The notes below the pieces were generated by a model that was given only the letters and a program-made list of their open reading frames with translations, was not told the origin of the DNA and did no database searches. Both the position numbers and the translations under genes were made by a program. Shown here piece after piece: positions 32,285 to 44,405 of a DNA stretch of 64,000 nt (position 1 is the stretch's first letter; every line of letters starts with the position of its first letter). Location of the stretch: positions 573,756,284 through 573,820,283 of the forward strand of contig NC_057863.1 of assembly GCF_019393635.1 (NCBI RefSeq), in the 5' to 3' direction. This stretch comes from Dromiciops gliroides. Lineage: Eukaryota > Chordata > Mammalia > Microbiotheria > Microbiotheriidae.

Positions 32285-32495
32285 CTTATCCCAGGGTCTA
32301 TGAACTATTAAAAAATATTTTGATCACTTTATTTCAATATAATTGATTACCTTTGTAACCTTTTTTTGGGGGGGTTCTTTGTAATCCTAATATTTTATTA
32401 TTTTAAAAATCATTCTCTGAAACGGGGTCCGGAGGCCTTGCCAGACCACTAAAGGGGCCTACAATGCAAAAAAAGTTACAAATCCTTGCTTTATA
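32285..32495 (+). mobile_element. Small hAT-like DNA transposon remnant
   Basis: 'aggagttcttatcccagggt' at the left and 'aaaaaagttacaaatccttg' at the right are imperfect inverted ends. The interior 'tatttcaatataattgatta' resembles the copy at 7,785. Confidence 0.6.
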
Positions 32496-34360
32496 ATCTA
32501 TACCTTTTAGCATCAGAATAAAATGCAATTAATAGTAAGTTTCAGCTAACCAGAAGAAACTAAATTTGGAGGATCTGAACCTAGAGTTGATACCAAATAA
32601 AAGTGATTACTTGGAGAATAATTAAAGTAGCCATGACTACTCATCATATACCATATGACTGCATACAAAGAAAACTCTAGGGTGTGGTTTTTCAGAAGCC
32701 ACAAACACAGATTCTTAAATAGCCTGGAGCCATCTAGAAGTAACATGCAGTGAAGTGTGTATTATAATTGGTAAGTAAGGCTTTACTATTGGTATGTTCA
32801 ATACCTGTAGTAACAGACCATTATTTCATAAAAATAGCCCCTGCTGAAAAAAAAATTAAAAATAGGCTGAATAGCTCACTACTTGAGGTTTTATCAAACA
32901 TGTAATTAACTTCTACATGAAGAAAATAGCTTTTGAACCAAAATATCACACCTGCATGACTGTGGTTGATACCAGCTCAGACTATTCAAGCTAACCAGTA
33001 AAGTATGTTCAATCTTAAAGTAACCAATCTTCAATTTTCCCCATTTTTCATGGTCTGTGGATTGCAATTGTAGCTCTGTGTGACTCCTTTCCCCCACCTC
33101 ATTCCTATTTCCCCTGTTTGGGCAAATTACATTTTTTGTAGGGAATGTCTTATATGTATGTACTAGGTGCTTCTTAAATGTTGAATGAAGTCTTAAGATT
33201 ACAATTCGAGTGATATCAGCTTCTTAGGTTTTCCTGTGCTATCCTTAGTGAAAGAAATCAGAATCCAGTAGTGATACTTTTTTCCATTTCTCTCATTAAC
33301 CTTTTAGTTCTGATTTTGAAGTCATTTAGGGAAGTTGCACCATCTTCCTGAGGTGTAAGGGGCCATGAGTGAGTATATAGGTTTATGCACAGTCAGTCAG
33401 GCACTGTCAGAATGTTGCCTCAGTTTTCTTAACTTCTCAGAGACTACTGTACTTCATTTTGATCTCCTCTGAAAAGATGCTAAATCCTTCTCTGCCTCCC
33501 AGGATGTCTGAGCCCAGCTGTTGCGGCTCACCAGTCTTCGAAGGAGGTACCCCCTGCACAGGAAGTGGCGATTATCTCTGGGGAGCCCTACCTTTCTGAC
33601 ACACCTCATTTGTGCATGGAAATTCCAAGTCTGCCTCCTTAATCAGTGTGATTTAACTCTGTACATCTTTAAAGCTTGAGTTTTTGTTTTTTTGTTTTTT
33701 TAAAAGAAATCTAACTATTTCTGACCTGATTTTTGCTAGATGATGTTTGCCTTAATTACAGTGGTACTGGCTGTTGCTTTAGTTGTAGGTCTGATCCTAA
33801 TGATATACACAAGACCTTAACAGCTGCAAAGATGCTATTTTGGTTAATCAGATTAGAGAAAATCTGTGATGGGGGAAGAGGGTGTGGAAGAGGGTAGAAT
33901 GAAAGGCTTTATTTTTTGTGATTTGGTTGTAAATAATTTCTTGCATAAGCAGAGTTTTTTGTTGCCCTTCCCAACAAATCTGTTAAATATGATTTTGTGA
34001 TGTTTTTTGTTGAATTGAATGGGTAGCAGATAATTGATGAACATCAAGGTTAAAATGCTTCATATTCACTAATCACAACTTGTTAGCCTTGAAGCTATAT
34101 TTTCAATTTGCATAATTCAAGTTGCCATTGCATCTTTAAGGAAGAGACCACATTGTTGGTTTAATCCATTTGTCCACTCCCCATAGCAGAAGGAAACAGG
34201 AAAGAGTGATCAGAACCCAGGGATGACAGTGAAAGTACTTTGAGAACCAAAGGAGGCAGGTGCTGCATAAACATGAGCTGTTACCATCTTCTTCAAGGTC
34301 GGTCTTCGTCGTCATCATCATCACCACATGAAAAGTTGAGATCAGAATTAGAGCTAGTAC
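32496..34360 (+). other. Repeat-poor intron block
   Basis: 1.9 kb with no recognised interspersed repeat and only short open frames. Candidate for conserved non-coding DNA. Confidence 0.45.
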
Positions 34361-34364
34361 AAGT

Positions 34365-34520
34365 GATGGTTTGGTATGGTGGAAAGAAGAGACACTGGAC
34401 CAAAGGACAGAAGCCCTAGCATCTTGTCTGCCTGGCTTTGTGACCTTGGGAAGTCATTTCCCCTCTTTTCCCTCACTAGACATCACTTTTCTCATCTGTA
34501 AACATAACAAGATCCTAAAG
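34365..34520 (+). mobile_element. MIR-like element
   Basis: 'ggtttggtatggtggaaaga', 'ctttgtgaccttgggaagtc', 'cttttctcatctgtaaac' in sense order. Confidence 0.6.
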
Positions 34521-34865
34521 TTTATAATTTATAAGAGCAAGAGAACAACAAAGTTAGATTATTTGAAATGTAAAAAAGAAATCAGAGTGGCTTAGTACCT
34601 TGAAGAGACATAAGAAGCTTACACTAACCCCAGGTAGCCTCGATTTTGCCCCTCTTCCTTTTCCTAGTTTTGTCCTCCCTGGGCTCCCTTGCAGCTCTGA
34701 TTTGCATTGGAGGTCTGAGTCCTTAGAGTGAGACTGACTACTACTCTCTTTAGGATTCTAGGGTTAGCCCTGAGGGATTGGCATTTCCAGTAGCTCATGA
34801 GCCCCATATGGTGTGCTCATTTATTAATCAGAATTAGTTCAACTCCATCAGCTTGTAGGAAATGG

Positions 34866-34986
34866 GTTAAGTGACTTGCCCAGGGTCACACAGCTAGTAA
34901 TTGTCAAGTGTCTGAGGCCGGATTTGAACTCAGGTACTCCTGACTCCAGGGCCGGTGCTTATCCACTGCGCCACCTAGCCACCCCC
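34866..34986 (-). mobile_element. WSINE1-type SINE lacking a poly-A tail, with TSD
   Basis: The reversed SINE starts at 'gttaagtgacttgccc' with no T-run and without the 'gaggcaattggg' 3' end. It is flanked by aggaaatgg at 34,857-34,865 and 34,987-34,995. Confidence 0.85.
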
Positions 34987-34995
34987 AGGAAATGG

Positions 34996-35820
34996 ATTTT
35001 TAACAAAAATCATACCCCCTCCATTAGGGGAGCACTTTCTCTTTGTATATGGTGGTGGTGGTGGGTTTCAGAGGTAGTCAGATAGTTGTAGAGAACAAGT
35101 GGCCAAGGAATACTTTCTGACTCTCTTAGCTTTGGAAGTCTTTTCTTCCTTCCCGGCATCCTCTCGAGGTTCCCTCTAAGTGTAGCTTAGCAGGTTCTGA
35201 GAATCCTTGCTTTTTCTAGTCTACTGTCAAAATTTCTTTCCTTTAAAAGAGGTCACAGTCTCTAAAGCTGCCATTGTCCAAGGGGTCTGTATGTTTCTAC
35301 CTCTGTTTGAAGGTACTTCCTCTCTGATAGACTCTACTAGCCTCTCATAACTGGTTAGCTCCCATTCTTCATTCTCCTGGTCATACTACCTTGGGCCTAC
35401 TTATTCATCTAAGATCAGAAAGGAATAAACACAAATGAAGCAGGTGACATGTGCCCAAGGACATGTGACTGGTGAGAGGGAGGGCAGCCAGAAGCTCTGC
35501 CTCACTCACCAGGAGGGGAAAGAAATACAAAAGGGTATTAGGAGGACAGATCACACTTTTGTATGCCCACTGGGCTCCAACTTGGCAAGTTATTAGCCAT
35601 TATACTTCTAGTTCCTCAGCCAACCAGTAAGCTCTTTGTTATTACACAGGATTACTTAGCTCTTCAATCACTCAAGGCCAGAAGTAGGCTCTCCACATTT
35701 CTATGTATTAGGTTGGAAATCATCAGGGAATATCAATGTATATATAACCTACCCGGGAAGGGCAGATTTGAGCATGCACTAAGGACTGGACCCTCATTAG
35801 CTACTTCCCTGTTGTATTAG
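34996..35820. other. No gene seen
   Basis: A short GGT run at 35,051-35,063. No family recognised. Confidence 0.3.
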
Positions 35821-35839
35821 TACTTTAATACCTTTTTTA

Positions 35840-35986
35840 TTATTTTTTTTAGTGAGGCAATTGGGGTTAAGTGACTTGCCCAGGGTCACACAGCTAGTAA
35901 GTGTTAAGTGTCTGAGGCTGGATTTGAACTCAGGTACTCCTGACTCCAAGGCCAGTGCTCTATCCACTGCACCATCTAGCTGCCCC
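35840..35986 (-). mobile_element. WSINE1-type SINE, subfamily A, with TSD
   Basis: Reversed SINE. The 17-bp duplication ctttaatacctttttta (35,823-35,839) and ctttaattcctttttta (35,987-36,003) differs at one base. Confidence 0.92.
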
Positions 35987-36129
35987 CTTTAATTCCTTTT
36001 TTAAATCTGGAAAATGGGCTATATAAATCCTTTCTGCCAAAGAACATGGCCTGGAGTTCATGGCAAGGCCCTCTTTCAGGAAGAAAAAGTCTTTCTTTGG
36101 AGGAATGAAGAGATTAGCAGAAAACAAGG

Positions 36130-36335
36130 TGTAGTGAAAACACCCCTGGATTTGGAATGGGAGGACTTGGGTTCAGATTTTCAATTCTACAGTTTACTAT
36201 CTATATAACCCCGAGTAAGGTACTTTCCTGGGCCTCAGTTTACTTGTGTGTAAAATGTGGGTGGTTAGATTCTTTTTAAAGGACTTATAAGTTTCCTTTT
36301 CAGTCCTAAACCTATGATTCTGTGATAAGGGAAGG
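36130..36335 (+). mobile_element. MIR/Mar1-type CORE-SINE
   Basis: 'ggaggacttgggttcagatt', 'gggcctcagtttacttgtgt', 'cctaaacctatgattctgtg'. Confidence 0.65.
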
Positions 36336-36943
36336 AAAACTGGTGCTGAAAAGGGGGATAATTAGGTAGCTCAGTGAGGATGGGTAGTAGAGGAAATGTT
36401 GTACCTGAGATGCTGCGTCCCTGAAAGGAAGTTCCTTTGGATTTCCTTTCACCCAATTTAAGGACCAGGTACCCCTCCCCCCCACTGTATCATGTGATTC
36501 TGAAACTTTTAAGTAAGCCCCCCAGACACCAGATTTTTCAAAGCCTGAAAACAGAATAACTACAGTACATAAATGTTTATCAATAATCTATGCAAGTAAA
36601 TGTCAAGAACTTTTGATAATTTGGTTGCTTAGAAGCAGGGTCAAAGGAAATAATTTGCATATGGTTTAGCTAGAGGTGTATACTTCAGGGCAACTTCTTG
36701 AAGTAGCTGCATGTTCCAAATTTGGTTTTCATTGTTTTAAAATAATCTAGCAACCTATTCTAACATCTAATTCTAACCTAATCTAGCATCAATTAAGTCT
36801 GTCAAAATTCATGCAATATTACATACACATCACCTCCCCTTTCTGTAAAGAAGGAAGAGAGGCTTGCTACCGCAGTGTTCAGTTGTGGGGTTTTTTGCCT
36901 TTTCCATTGACACTGTTGTAGTCATTGTGCTTATTGTTTCCCT

Positions 36944-37620
36944 AGTTCTGCTTACTTCACTCTGAAACACAATAGGGCAGAAAAGAACAGTTGCTCCTCA
37001 GTCAGCGGACCAGTGTGGTCTTGGGCAAGTTATCTTAACTTACTTGGGTCTCAGCTGCCTCATCCAAAAAAACGAAGGGGTTGGACCAGATGGAGTAATA
37101 GTTTGTTACATTGATGTATCACAGTTTGTTTAGCTGCTCCTGAATTGTTGCCTTGTCCCTTGCTGCCATAACAAGCGTGACCATGAGTATTTTGATGTAT
37201 ATGGGAGGGAGGAGGGGGGGATTTAAGTCACTTTTAAAGCATAGTTCCAAATTGTTTTCCAGAATGATTGGACTAGTTCATAGTTCCACCATCCATATAT
37301 GGATAGGCCTGTTTTCTGTATCCCTGCTAAACGCTATTTTTATCTTTAATCATAATTGCCAGGTTACTGGGTGGGAAATGAAGCCCCGGCATCCTTTTGA
37401 TTTGTATTTCTTTTATTATAAATAATTGAGAACAATTTTCCCTATGGTTGTTAGTAGTGTGCCATTCTTCTGGAGCTATTAGTTTAAGTTCTTTCACCAT
37501 TCATGAACTGAGGAATGTTATTCCCCTTCGTCTCTGATGTTTATTTGATACAGTGATCTTTACTGATCTACCAGTTGTTACTGGTCTTTAAGTTACTTTT
37601 ACTGTTTTGAATTGACTTAT
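36944..37620 (-). mobile_element. LINE-1 fragment (ORF2 3' part), interrupted by a MIR
   Basis: Reversed old L1: 'gttctgcttacttcactctg', 'agttccaaattgttttccag', 'agaatgattggactagttca', 'ttttgatttgtatttctttt'. A MIR-like SINE lies inside at about 36,980-37,108. Confidence 0.7.
36980..37108 (+). mobile_element. MIR-like element nested in L1
   Basis: 'tgtggtcttgggcaagttat', 'ggtctcagctgcctcatcca', 'gggttggaccagatgg' in sense order. Confidence 0.55.
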
Positions 37621-37634
37621 TTGTGAATTGGAGA

Positions 37635-38110
37635 TAGTATGATTTAGCCGAAGGAGCGCTAGGTATAGAATCCCAGATGTAGAATCAGAGTGTGGGTTCA
37701 AATCCCGGCTTTCCATCTAAATAGCTGTATGATGGTGGACAAGTCATTGAATCTCTCTGTACTTCAGTTTCCTCATCTATACAGTGAGGGGCTGGATTAT
37801 ATACTTTTTGATTAGATTAGGATTTATTAAGCAGAAATTTTGCGCCAGACCCAGTTAAGGGCTGGGGATAAAAAGAAAAGCAAAAGACTGTTCCTGCCCT
37901 AAGAGCTTATGGTCCAAAGCCCGTGACAGCTTTCCAGCCCTAAGCCCACATTCCTGTTATTCTTTGTTGGATCTCCCTGGTAAAATGTGAGCTTTATGAG
38001 GCCAGGCACTATTCTGTTTTGTCTTTGTATTTCTTGTGACTCTTGCTTAGTGAGGTGCTTAAGTCGAATCATCCTGGCTGTTCTCACATAGTTGTGTAAA
38101 ACAGACCATA
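37635..38110 (+). mobile_element. MIR, ancient repeat and L2-tail mosaic
   Basis: MIR at 37,640-37,800 ('gggttcaaatcccggctttc', 'tttcctcatctatacagtga'). Ancient 'gatttattaagcagaaattt' type at 37,805-37,920. L2-like tail from 37,925 ('aatgtgagctttatgaggcc'). Confidence 0.55.
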
Positions 38111-38246
38111 AGTACTTAGTAAATTGGGGTTTGTTTTATAAGAACTGTCCCATTTTCTAAAATACAGCAACCTAGTATTTGAGATACATTTAAAATTCTC
38201 TATTGTTCTATACAGGGCTAAAAAAAAATCCCCTTTAGTTGTTTAT

Positions 38247-38338
38247 TATATATATATATATATACACTATATATAATATATATATATATAATATAAATAT
38301 ATAATATAAATATATATAATATATATTATATATATTAG
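38247..38338. repeat. (TA)n-rich palindromic tract
   Basis: About 90 bp of almost only A and T, with TATA and AATATA words and self-complementary arms. Confidence 0.9.
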
Positions 38339-39218
38339 CAATTTATCTGTAATTTCTTCAACTCATCCACCTTAATTGACATTTATCACCTGACAAGGAA
38401 TAATACTGTACTTTTTAGGGTATTGTTTCTTCATTATCACAGGGTCAACTCTTTAAGATCTTTTATTTGTATTTCTTGAAGAGCCCAGTTAGGCCCTGTG
38501 ATGTTAGCTCTTAGTTCCATCAAAAAGCTGTGTTTCTTTTTTTTTTTTAATTACAGCTGAATTTAGATGAAAAGGAATTACAAAAGCATGACAGCCACCA
38601 TCTGCAGCAAGTGTATTTTGACACCAGATTCGTGCTAATATCATCAAAGCTCATTCATTCATTTATTCAACAAACATTAAGCATCTACTATTCACAAAAC
38701 CCTGTGCTTGATGAGGGAGAAGGGGAAGGGAAAGGGAAAAGGCAGATACAAAGATATTAACTAAGAGATTACTTGATCTTGGAGCCAAATCACAAGTAGG
38801 TGATCTATTCAAATGAGGTGATGTATATAAAGCTTTTTTAACTTCAAAACCCCAGAAATCGGCTATAATTATAATTACAATGATATGGGCTCTAACTTTT
38901 GTCATATTCAATATGTTACCTTGATCTTCCAATGACTTGACCTTTATCTTTACTTTTCTAGCCAGAGCTCTAATTTTTGCTCCCAAACTAAAAGCAAATA
39001 TTCTGTGAGATCATCTGTTCAGCCTGGTTGAGTTTTAAACTGCTTAATAATAAGTGGTTTGAATATTAAAGGTTGCACTTGGTACCAGTGCATTCCTTAA
39101 GGTGACTTTGCTTCCTTTGAATGGGGGTGAAAATAGGGTAATGTAGAATTCAATGGAAGGGATATAACAGTCAATGTAGAAACATAGTTATTTATGATGT
39201 AGTTATTTTCATTACCCC
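38339..39218. other. No gene seen
   Basis: A possible ancient-repeat fragment at 38,650-38,730 (reversed 'acaaacattaagcatctact'). Otherwise unassigned. Confidence 0.3.
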
Positions 39219-39230
39219 CCTCCCCCATTG

Positions 39231-39370
39231 TTTTTTTTTTTTCTGGGGCTATGGGGGTTAAGTGACTTGCCCAGGGTCACACAGCTAGTCAAGTGTCTGA
39301 GCCCGGATTTGAACTCAGGTACTCCTGAATCCAGGACCGGGGCTTTATCCACTGCACTACCTAGCTGCCC
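39231..39370 (-). mobile_element. WSINE1-type SINE with TSD
   Basis: Reversed SINE missing 'taagtgt' in the middle. Flanked by ccccattgtttttt type repeats at about 39,223 and 39,370. Confidence 0.88.
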
Positions 39371-39384
39371 CCCATTGTTTTTTT

Positions 39385-40880
39385 CTAAAACTACACTTGG
39401 GTTGATGTAGGTTTGGATTCATTAATTACAATTATTGGAGTAAATACTGATGAATTTGAGTGCTTTTCATACTTTCTATGTCTAAAAAGCCTTTTATTAA
39501 ATACCTACAGTGGTTGAGTGGCCACTTTGTACCAGTGAGAGTGGTTTTAGTCCCTGGAAATAAGGTGCACCGAATGGATTCATACAAACAGCAAATCCTA
39601 ATTTCCTTTGTAGCCAAAATATGCACACAATTAAAAGACAAGCATTTGAAAGACGTGGTTCCCAAGATTAACTGCAGCATGTATTTGTGTAAAACATGAG
39701 AAAAGGCTGAGACCATCTTTAGTCATGCAAATGCCTAAGTATAGATTCTCTTGGTGATTAGCTAATTTTGAAGTCTTAAGTTAAATGCTGCTTTTAAGTT
39801 TCTTATTTATATACTTCGATTTGTCTTTCAAACTGTACCTTTCCTTAAAAAGGGGAGGGTGATGGTAAAAATACGGAAATGAGATAAAAATTTTCTGGCC
39901 CTTTTGGGAATGCATTAAACTTACTATTTTCATAAAGCTAAAAGCATTGTGATACTTAACTGCTCAAAATTCGCCTTGGGATTTTGGAACTGAGAAGTAT
40001 TTTTTCTTCAGTCTCATCTGCACTCAGGTTTTTAATTACTGGGTGGTTTCTGGGGGCTACCTTTCAGACTACAATTGCTGAAAAAAACTGCATTGACTTT
40101 TATCAAGGAAACTTTTCAAATTTATATAAATATATTCTTCCTTTTTTTAAAGCATAAAATGCCAGTATTGATGTTGAGTATCGGCCACCACCGTTTAATT
40201 GTTCCTTCTAACAGAAACAATCAACCAGATGCCCCCATGCTGTAGCCTCTGAGCAGACTGAAGTGGGTGGAGTTTCACTTGCCCATCACTGACAGTTTAA
40301 ACTCGGCCGACTGATAAGACTGTAGTGAGTTGTTAGACCACATTTATTGTGTAAATGAGCTTGCATCCTGAAAGAGTTGCAGAAATGTTTAGACTTAGCA
40401 TCATTGAATTTTAATAGCCTTTCTCCCTGATAATGAAGTGAAGTCCTTAGATTTATGAGTATCCATCCTGTCTATAAATATGTTAATAGCATTTCTGTCC
40501 CCCAAAGAGAGCTGGCACTGCCAAACATGGGGCTTGTCCCTTTCTATCCAGCAGGCCCCACTAGGGGATCTGACATCCTTCAATTTGGAATTCCCTTGTT
40601 TTGCTTCCTGTGATAGCATGGAATTCGAATTTTGGCTCATTCAACCAGTGTTGAGGGAAGACAGGAAAAAGTAAAATTGGAATGTGAGATTAGAATATAC
40701 AGAGGAGGTTTTAATTCTTTCATTTCTGCTAGATGTGGCCAAATTGGCTTGCTTCTAAAAAGACTTGATTCGCAGAAAGTATTTGGTGATTTAAGAAAAG
40801 TCAGTGTTAAGAGAGTATAGTATTGCTTTAGTTCACATTCTTGAATATGTATTTATACTAATTTACTTTTGGGGGGAGTT
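39385..40880 (+). other. Repeat-free intron block
   Basis: 1.5 kb with no recognised repeat, between a SINE and an L1. Candidate conserved block; no gene seen. Confidence 0.45.
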
Positions 40881-40890
40881 GAATTCTTTT

Positions 40891-41038
40891 TTTTTTATTA
40901 ATAAAGTATTTTATTTTTTTCCCGTTACATGTAAAGATAGTCCTCAACTTTTGTTTATACAAGCTTTACAATTTCAGATTTTTCTCCCTCCCTCCCCTCC
41001 CTCCCCCCTCCCCTAGACAGCAGGTAATCTGATACAGG

Positions 41039-41079
<41 letters not shown>

Positions 41080-41644
41080 ATAACATTAAACATATTTCTG
41101 CATTAGTCATGTTATAAGAGAAATAATCAGAGCAATGATGAAAAAACTCCAAATAGAAAAAAAACAGCATCAAAAACAAAAGAAATAATATGGTTCATTC
41201 AGCATCTATAGTCCCCAGTTCTTTTTTTTTTTTCTTGGATTTGGAGATCCTCTTCCATCACAAGTTCCCTGGAACTCTTTTGTGCCATTGCATTGGTGAG
41301 AAGAATATAGTCCATCACAGTAGATCAGCACTCAATGTTGATGATAATGTGTACAGTGTTCTTCTGGTTCTGCTCATTTCACTCATCATCAGCTCACGCA
41401 AGACCCTCCAGGTTTCTCTGAACTCCTCCTGCTCATCGTTTCTTACAGCACAATAGTATTCCATTGTATTCATATACCACAACTTGTCCAGCCATTCCCC
41501 AATTGATGGGCACCCCCTCAACTTCCAATTCCTTGCCACCACGTAAAGAGCAGCTATAAATATTTTTGTACATGTGGGTCCCTTTCCCCTTTCCATGATT
41601 TCTTTGGGAAAAAGACCCAAAAGTGGTATTGCTGGGTCAAAGGG
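40891..41644 (-). mobile_element. 5'-truncated LINE-1 with ORF2 C-terminus and 3' UTR
   Basis: Reversed L1. The coding part (about 41,315-41,644) reads like the ORF2 C-terminus: FDPAIPLLGLFPKE, CTKIFIAALYVVARNWKLRG, CPSIGEWLDKLWYMNTMEYY and CAVRNDEQEEFRETW are all L1 hallmarks. The 3' UTR contains (TA)n at 41,041-41,074. The 10-bp duplication gaattctttt lies at 40,881-40,890 and 41,645-41,654; its reverse, AAAAGAATTC, fits an L1 endonuclease site. No reverse-transcriptase core remains. Confidence 0.92.
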
Positions 41645-41654
41645 GAATTCTTTT

Positions 41655-43090
41655 GTTTTTAGTGTGCTTGGCTGGGGTAACTCAATATTTATTTTCTCTG
41701 TCAAATCTTTTGAGATGACTTTTCTAGCATTGTATGGTCTATAAAAGGTGACTCTCACCTTCCCCAAGAAAAGAAACAAAAGGAGCTGCTGAATTTGTGT
41801 GTATTTCTATACCACCATCAGCTTTTGGTTTCTATTCATGACTGCTAATTGTAATTAGCACCACCATCAATAATTCTCACCTTTTGATTTGTTACAGAAT
41901 TAAAACAAAACAAAAAACGACAAACCCAGAATTTGACAGATCAGGGAGTTTGCTTAAACTGTTGCTTCAAAAAATGATGCTCTTTGCTTTAAATATTTTA
42001 GAAAACCAGTGCATTTAGAATAAAGATGATCAGCCTATTTTGTGGACTTTTTATTGATTATTTTCTCATTTGCATCTTAAATCTGACACTTAGGACAAGA
42101 CCAATTGAATACAGAGGATACCAGAAGTTTCTTCTGTTCTTAGTGTTAGCAAGTTAACCATTGAATGAAGAATGCCACATGCAGCCTTAGGGGCTAGTTA
42201 AGGTTACATTTTTTTATTTAAACACGTTCCCTCAGTTCCTACTCCACACCCTATTTTTCTCCTAGAATGACTTTCCATTCCTTCACTTCTAACACTTAGG
42301 ATTTGAGCATTGTGTGTGTCTCCCCGACACCACCGCCACCCCCAACCCCCATATTCAGAACTAGAAATTAGATGCTCAATTGCTTTAGGATTGGGTTATC
42401 TTTGCCAGGGGGTATGCAGGTTTGGGCAGAATGATTAATACCATGCTTCATGGCTAACAGTGCTTGATAAAATAGAGTGTGAATTGATTCCATTCACAAA
42501 TAAACAGTCATTTGATAATGGAAAGGATTGTATAGAACAAAGTACAGGTGGGAGAGTTTTCTTACATGTTTTTTTGTCAGCATTTCCAGTTGTTTCTCGC
42601 TTAAATTGTGGGGAATTTATATCCATGATAATGATAAAAAAACTGTCTTGATTTTGATGTACTTCAAAATAGACTCTGAAAGGCTATTGATGGCTTAGCT
42701 AGAGGTCATCTGGAATGAGGTCTTTTTGGGGGGATGGGGTGGGGTGGGGAGGACTTTGGACTTTCACTTACCTGTGACCTGGCTCTTATTATTCACCTAA
42801 ATTCATCTTGTTATTTTAGTCATGAAACTCTGGAACTAAATGGTGGTTATGTAGAAATGAGTTAACTGAATGGGCTGTTGACTTTTAAAAGAGGACTAGT
42901 ATCATAGGGGATTTAGGATGAAAATGTACACTTTTTATGCATTCATATATATGTTTGCCTGCCAGAAGCTACAATATCCCCATCTTCTCTATTCCTTATT
43001 GACTGTATTAGGTGTTGCCATTTTTTTTTTTATGTCTTTATACTGTTAGATGTGGATTTTAGAAGTCAGACAGAAGTTATCAGTAGATAT
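41655..43090. other. No gene seen
   Basis: Unassigned AT-rich sequence; T-run at 43,020-43,031. Confidence 0.3.
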
Positions 43091-43094
43091 GTGT

Positions 43095-43240
43095 GTGAAG
43101 AAGCAATGGATAAAGGGATGGATTCAGGAAGACTGATTTCAAATGCTGCCCCAGACACTACTAGCTTTGTGACCCAGGGAAAGTCACTTAACTTCATGAC
43201 TAAAAAGCTTCTTCCTGTTCTAAATTGATGATCCTATGAA
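43095..43240 (+). mobile_element. MIR/SINE-like fragment
   Basis: 'gaagcaatggataaagggat', 'gattcaggaagactga', 'gctttgtgacccagggaaag' in sense order. Confidence 0.6.
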
Positions 43241-43734
43241 CTTGTTACTTCTCCACATTATAGGAACACTAGAGTCATCTCTTGAAATAGACAATCCAAG
43301 ACAGGTATTTTCTAGAATCAAAGATTTTTGTGGTGTGAGGTGTTTTATTTGGAAGTCTAGGTTTTAGTCACAGGCCTTTTTCAAATGACTTAAGCTCTAT
43401 AGTAATAGTTGATGAATTGCAACCTTTCCTCCAAGAGTGTGAACAATTATTGGACTGCAGTATTTGTTCACTGTTTGTTCCATGTTACTTGGAGTTTCAA
43501 GAGTGAAAAACACATCTTATTCTGCTGTTGTAAGCATACTGAGCCATGTTCAAAGGATTGTGTCAACAAATGCTTATTGGTAGCTTTTCAGGAGAGTAGA
43601 GGAGGGATAGATAGATATGGAAATTCTGTCAATAAAAAACCAAGTGTCATGAAGAGGAATTATAAGAGAATAGATGAGGGAGATACTTAAAGGTACTATA
43701 TATAGTTACTTTATTTTGGAATGTTAAACGTTTT

Positions 43735-43794
43735 TTGGGGGGTAAATTTTTATTGATATTGTTTATCTCTACATCTCCATCACCTTCATTTCAA
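43735..43794. repeat. Non-LTR retrotransposon 3'-end-like fragment
   Basis: 'atttttattgatattgttta' and 'catctccatcaccttcattt' resemble the start of the repeat at 54,625. Confidence 0.4.
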
Positions 43795-44130
43795 TCAATC
43801 AACATTTATTTATTTTTTTAATTTAATTTTTTTTTTTTTTGGTAGTGAGGCAATTGGGTCACACAGCTAGTAAGTATTAAGTGTCTGAGGCCGGATTTGA
43901 ACTCAGGTACTCCTGACTGCAGGGCCGGTGCTCTATCCACTTCGCCACCTAGCTGCGCCCTCAATCCACATTTATTAAGCTAATACTGAGTGCCCTTCAC
44001 AAGTGCTAAGTGCTTGGGATACAAAAGAGACTAGACATCCCTTGCCCTCAGGGATTTTACTTTCTAATGGGGGAGACAACACAAATATACCGAGCTAGTT
44101 GTAAACAAGATGAAGTGTTTGCTGACTTCT
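43795..44130 (+). repeat. Ancient repeat split by a WSINE1 copy
   Basis: 'caatcaatcaacatttatt' on the left resumes after the SINE with 'aagctaatactgagtgccc' and 'ctaatgggggagacaacaca'. Same family as 31,405 and 57,370. Confidence 0.55.
43811..43960 (-). mobile_element. WSINE1-type SINE, subfamily A, internal deletion, with TSD
   Basis: Reversed SINE lacking about 20 nt ('ttaagtgacttgcccagg'). The 16-bp duplication tcaatcaacatttatt (43,795-43,810) and tcaatccacatttatt (43,961-43,976) differs at one base. Confidence 0.92.
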
Positions 44131-44154
44131 ACTCTACCTAGAGATCTATTCTTT

Positions 44155-44405
44155 CTTTTTTTTTTAATTTATTTTTTTAAGATGTATACTTTCTAGCAAA
44201 GAATAAAAAAGTAGAGAATCAATTTAATAAAGCTAACCATCACATCAACTTAATCTGACAGTGCATTTGCATTGTTTCATCTCTAATCCATAGGACTTCA
44301 TTTCTATAAAGAAAGGTCGTCGAAGCATCTCTCAGTACTTCTCAAGGCCAAGTTTGACCATTATTACACAGTGGTGAGGTTTTTCTCACCTCCAGTATTT
44401 ACTTA
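44155..44405 (-). repeat. Non-LTR retrotransposon-like fragment
   Basis: T-rich start, 'aataaagctaaccatcacat', 'ctgacagtgcatttgcattg'. Resembles marsupial LINE 3' UTR sequence; family uncertain. Confidence 0.4.

Noticed and set aside
41315-41779. A 154-codon open frame as a possible host gene
   Set aside because: Its C-terminal two thirds are the LINE-1 ORF2 end; the first 43 residues are intron sequence beyond the insertion point.
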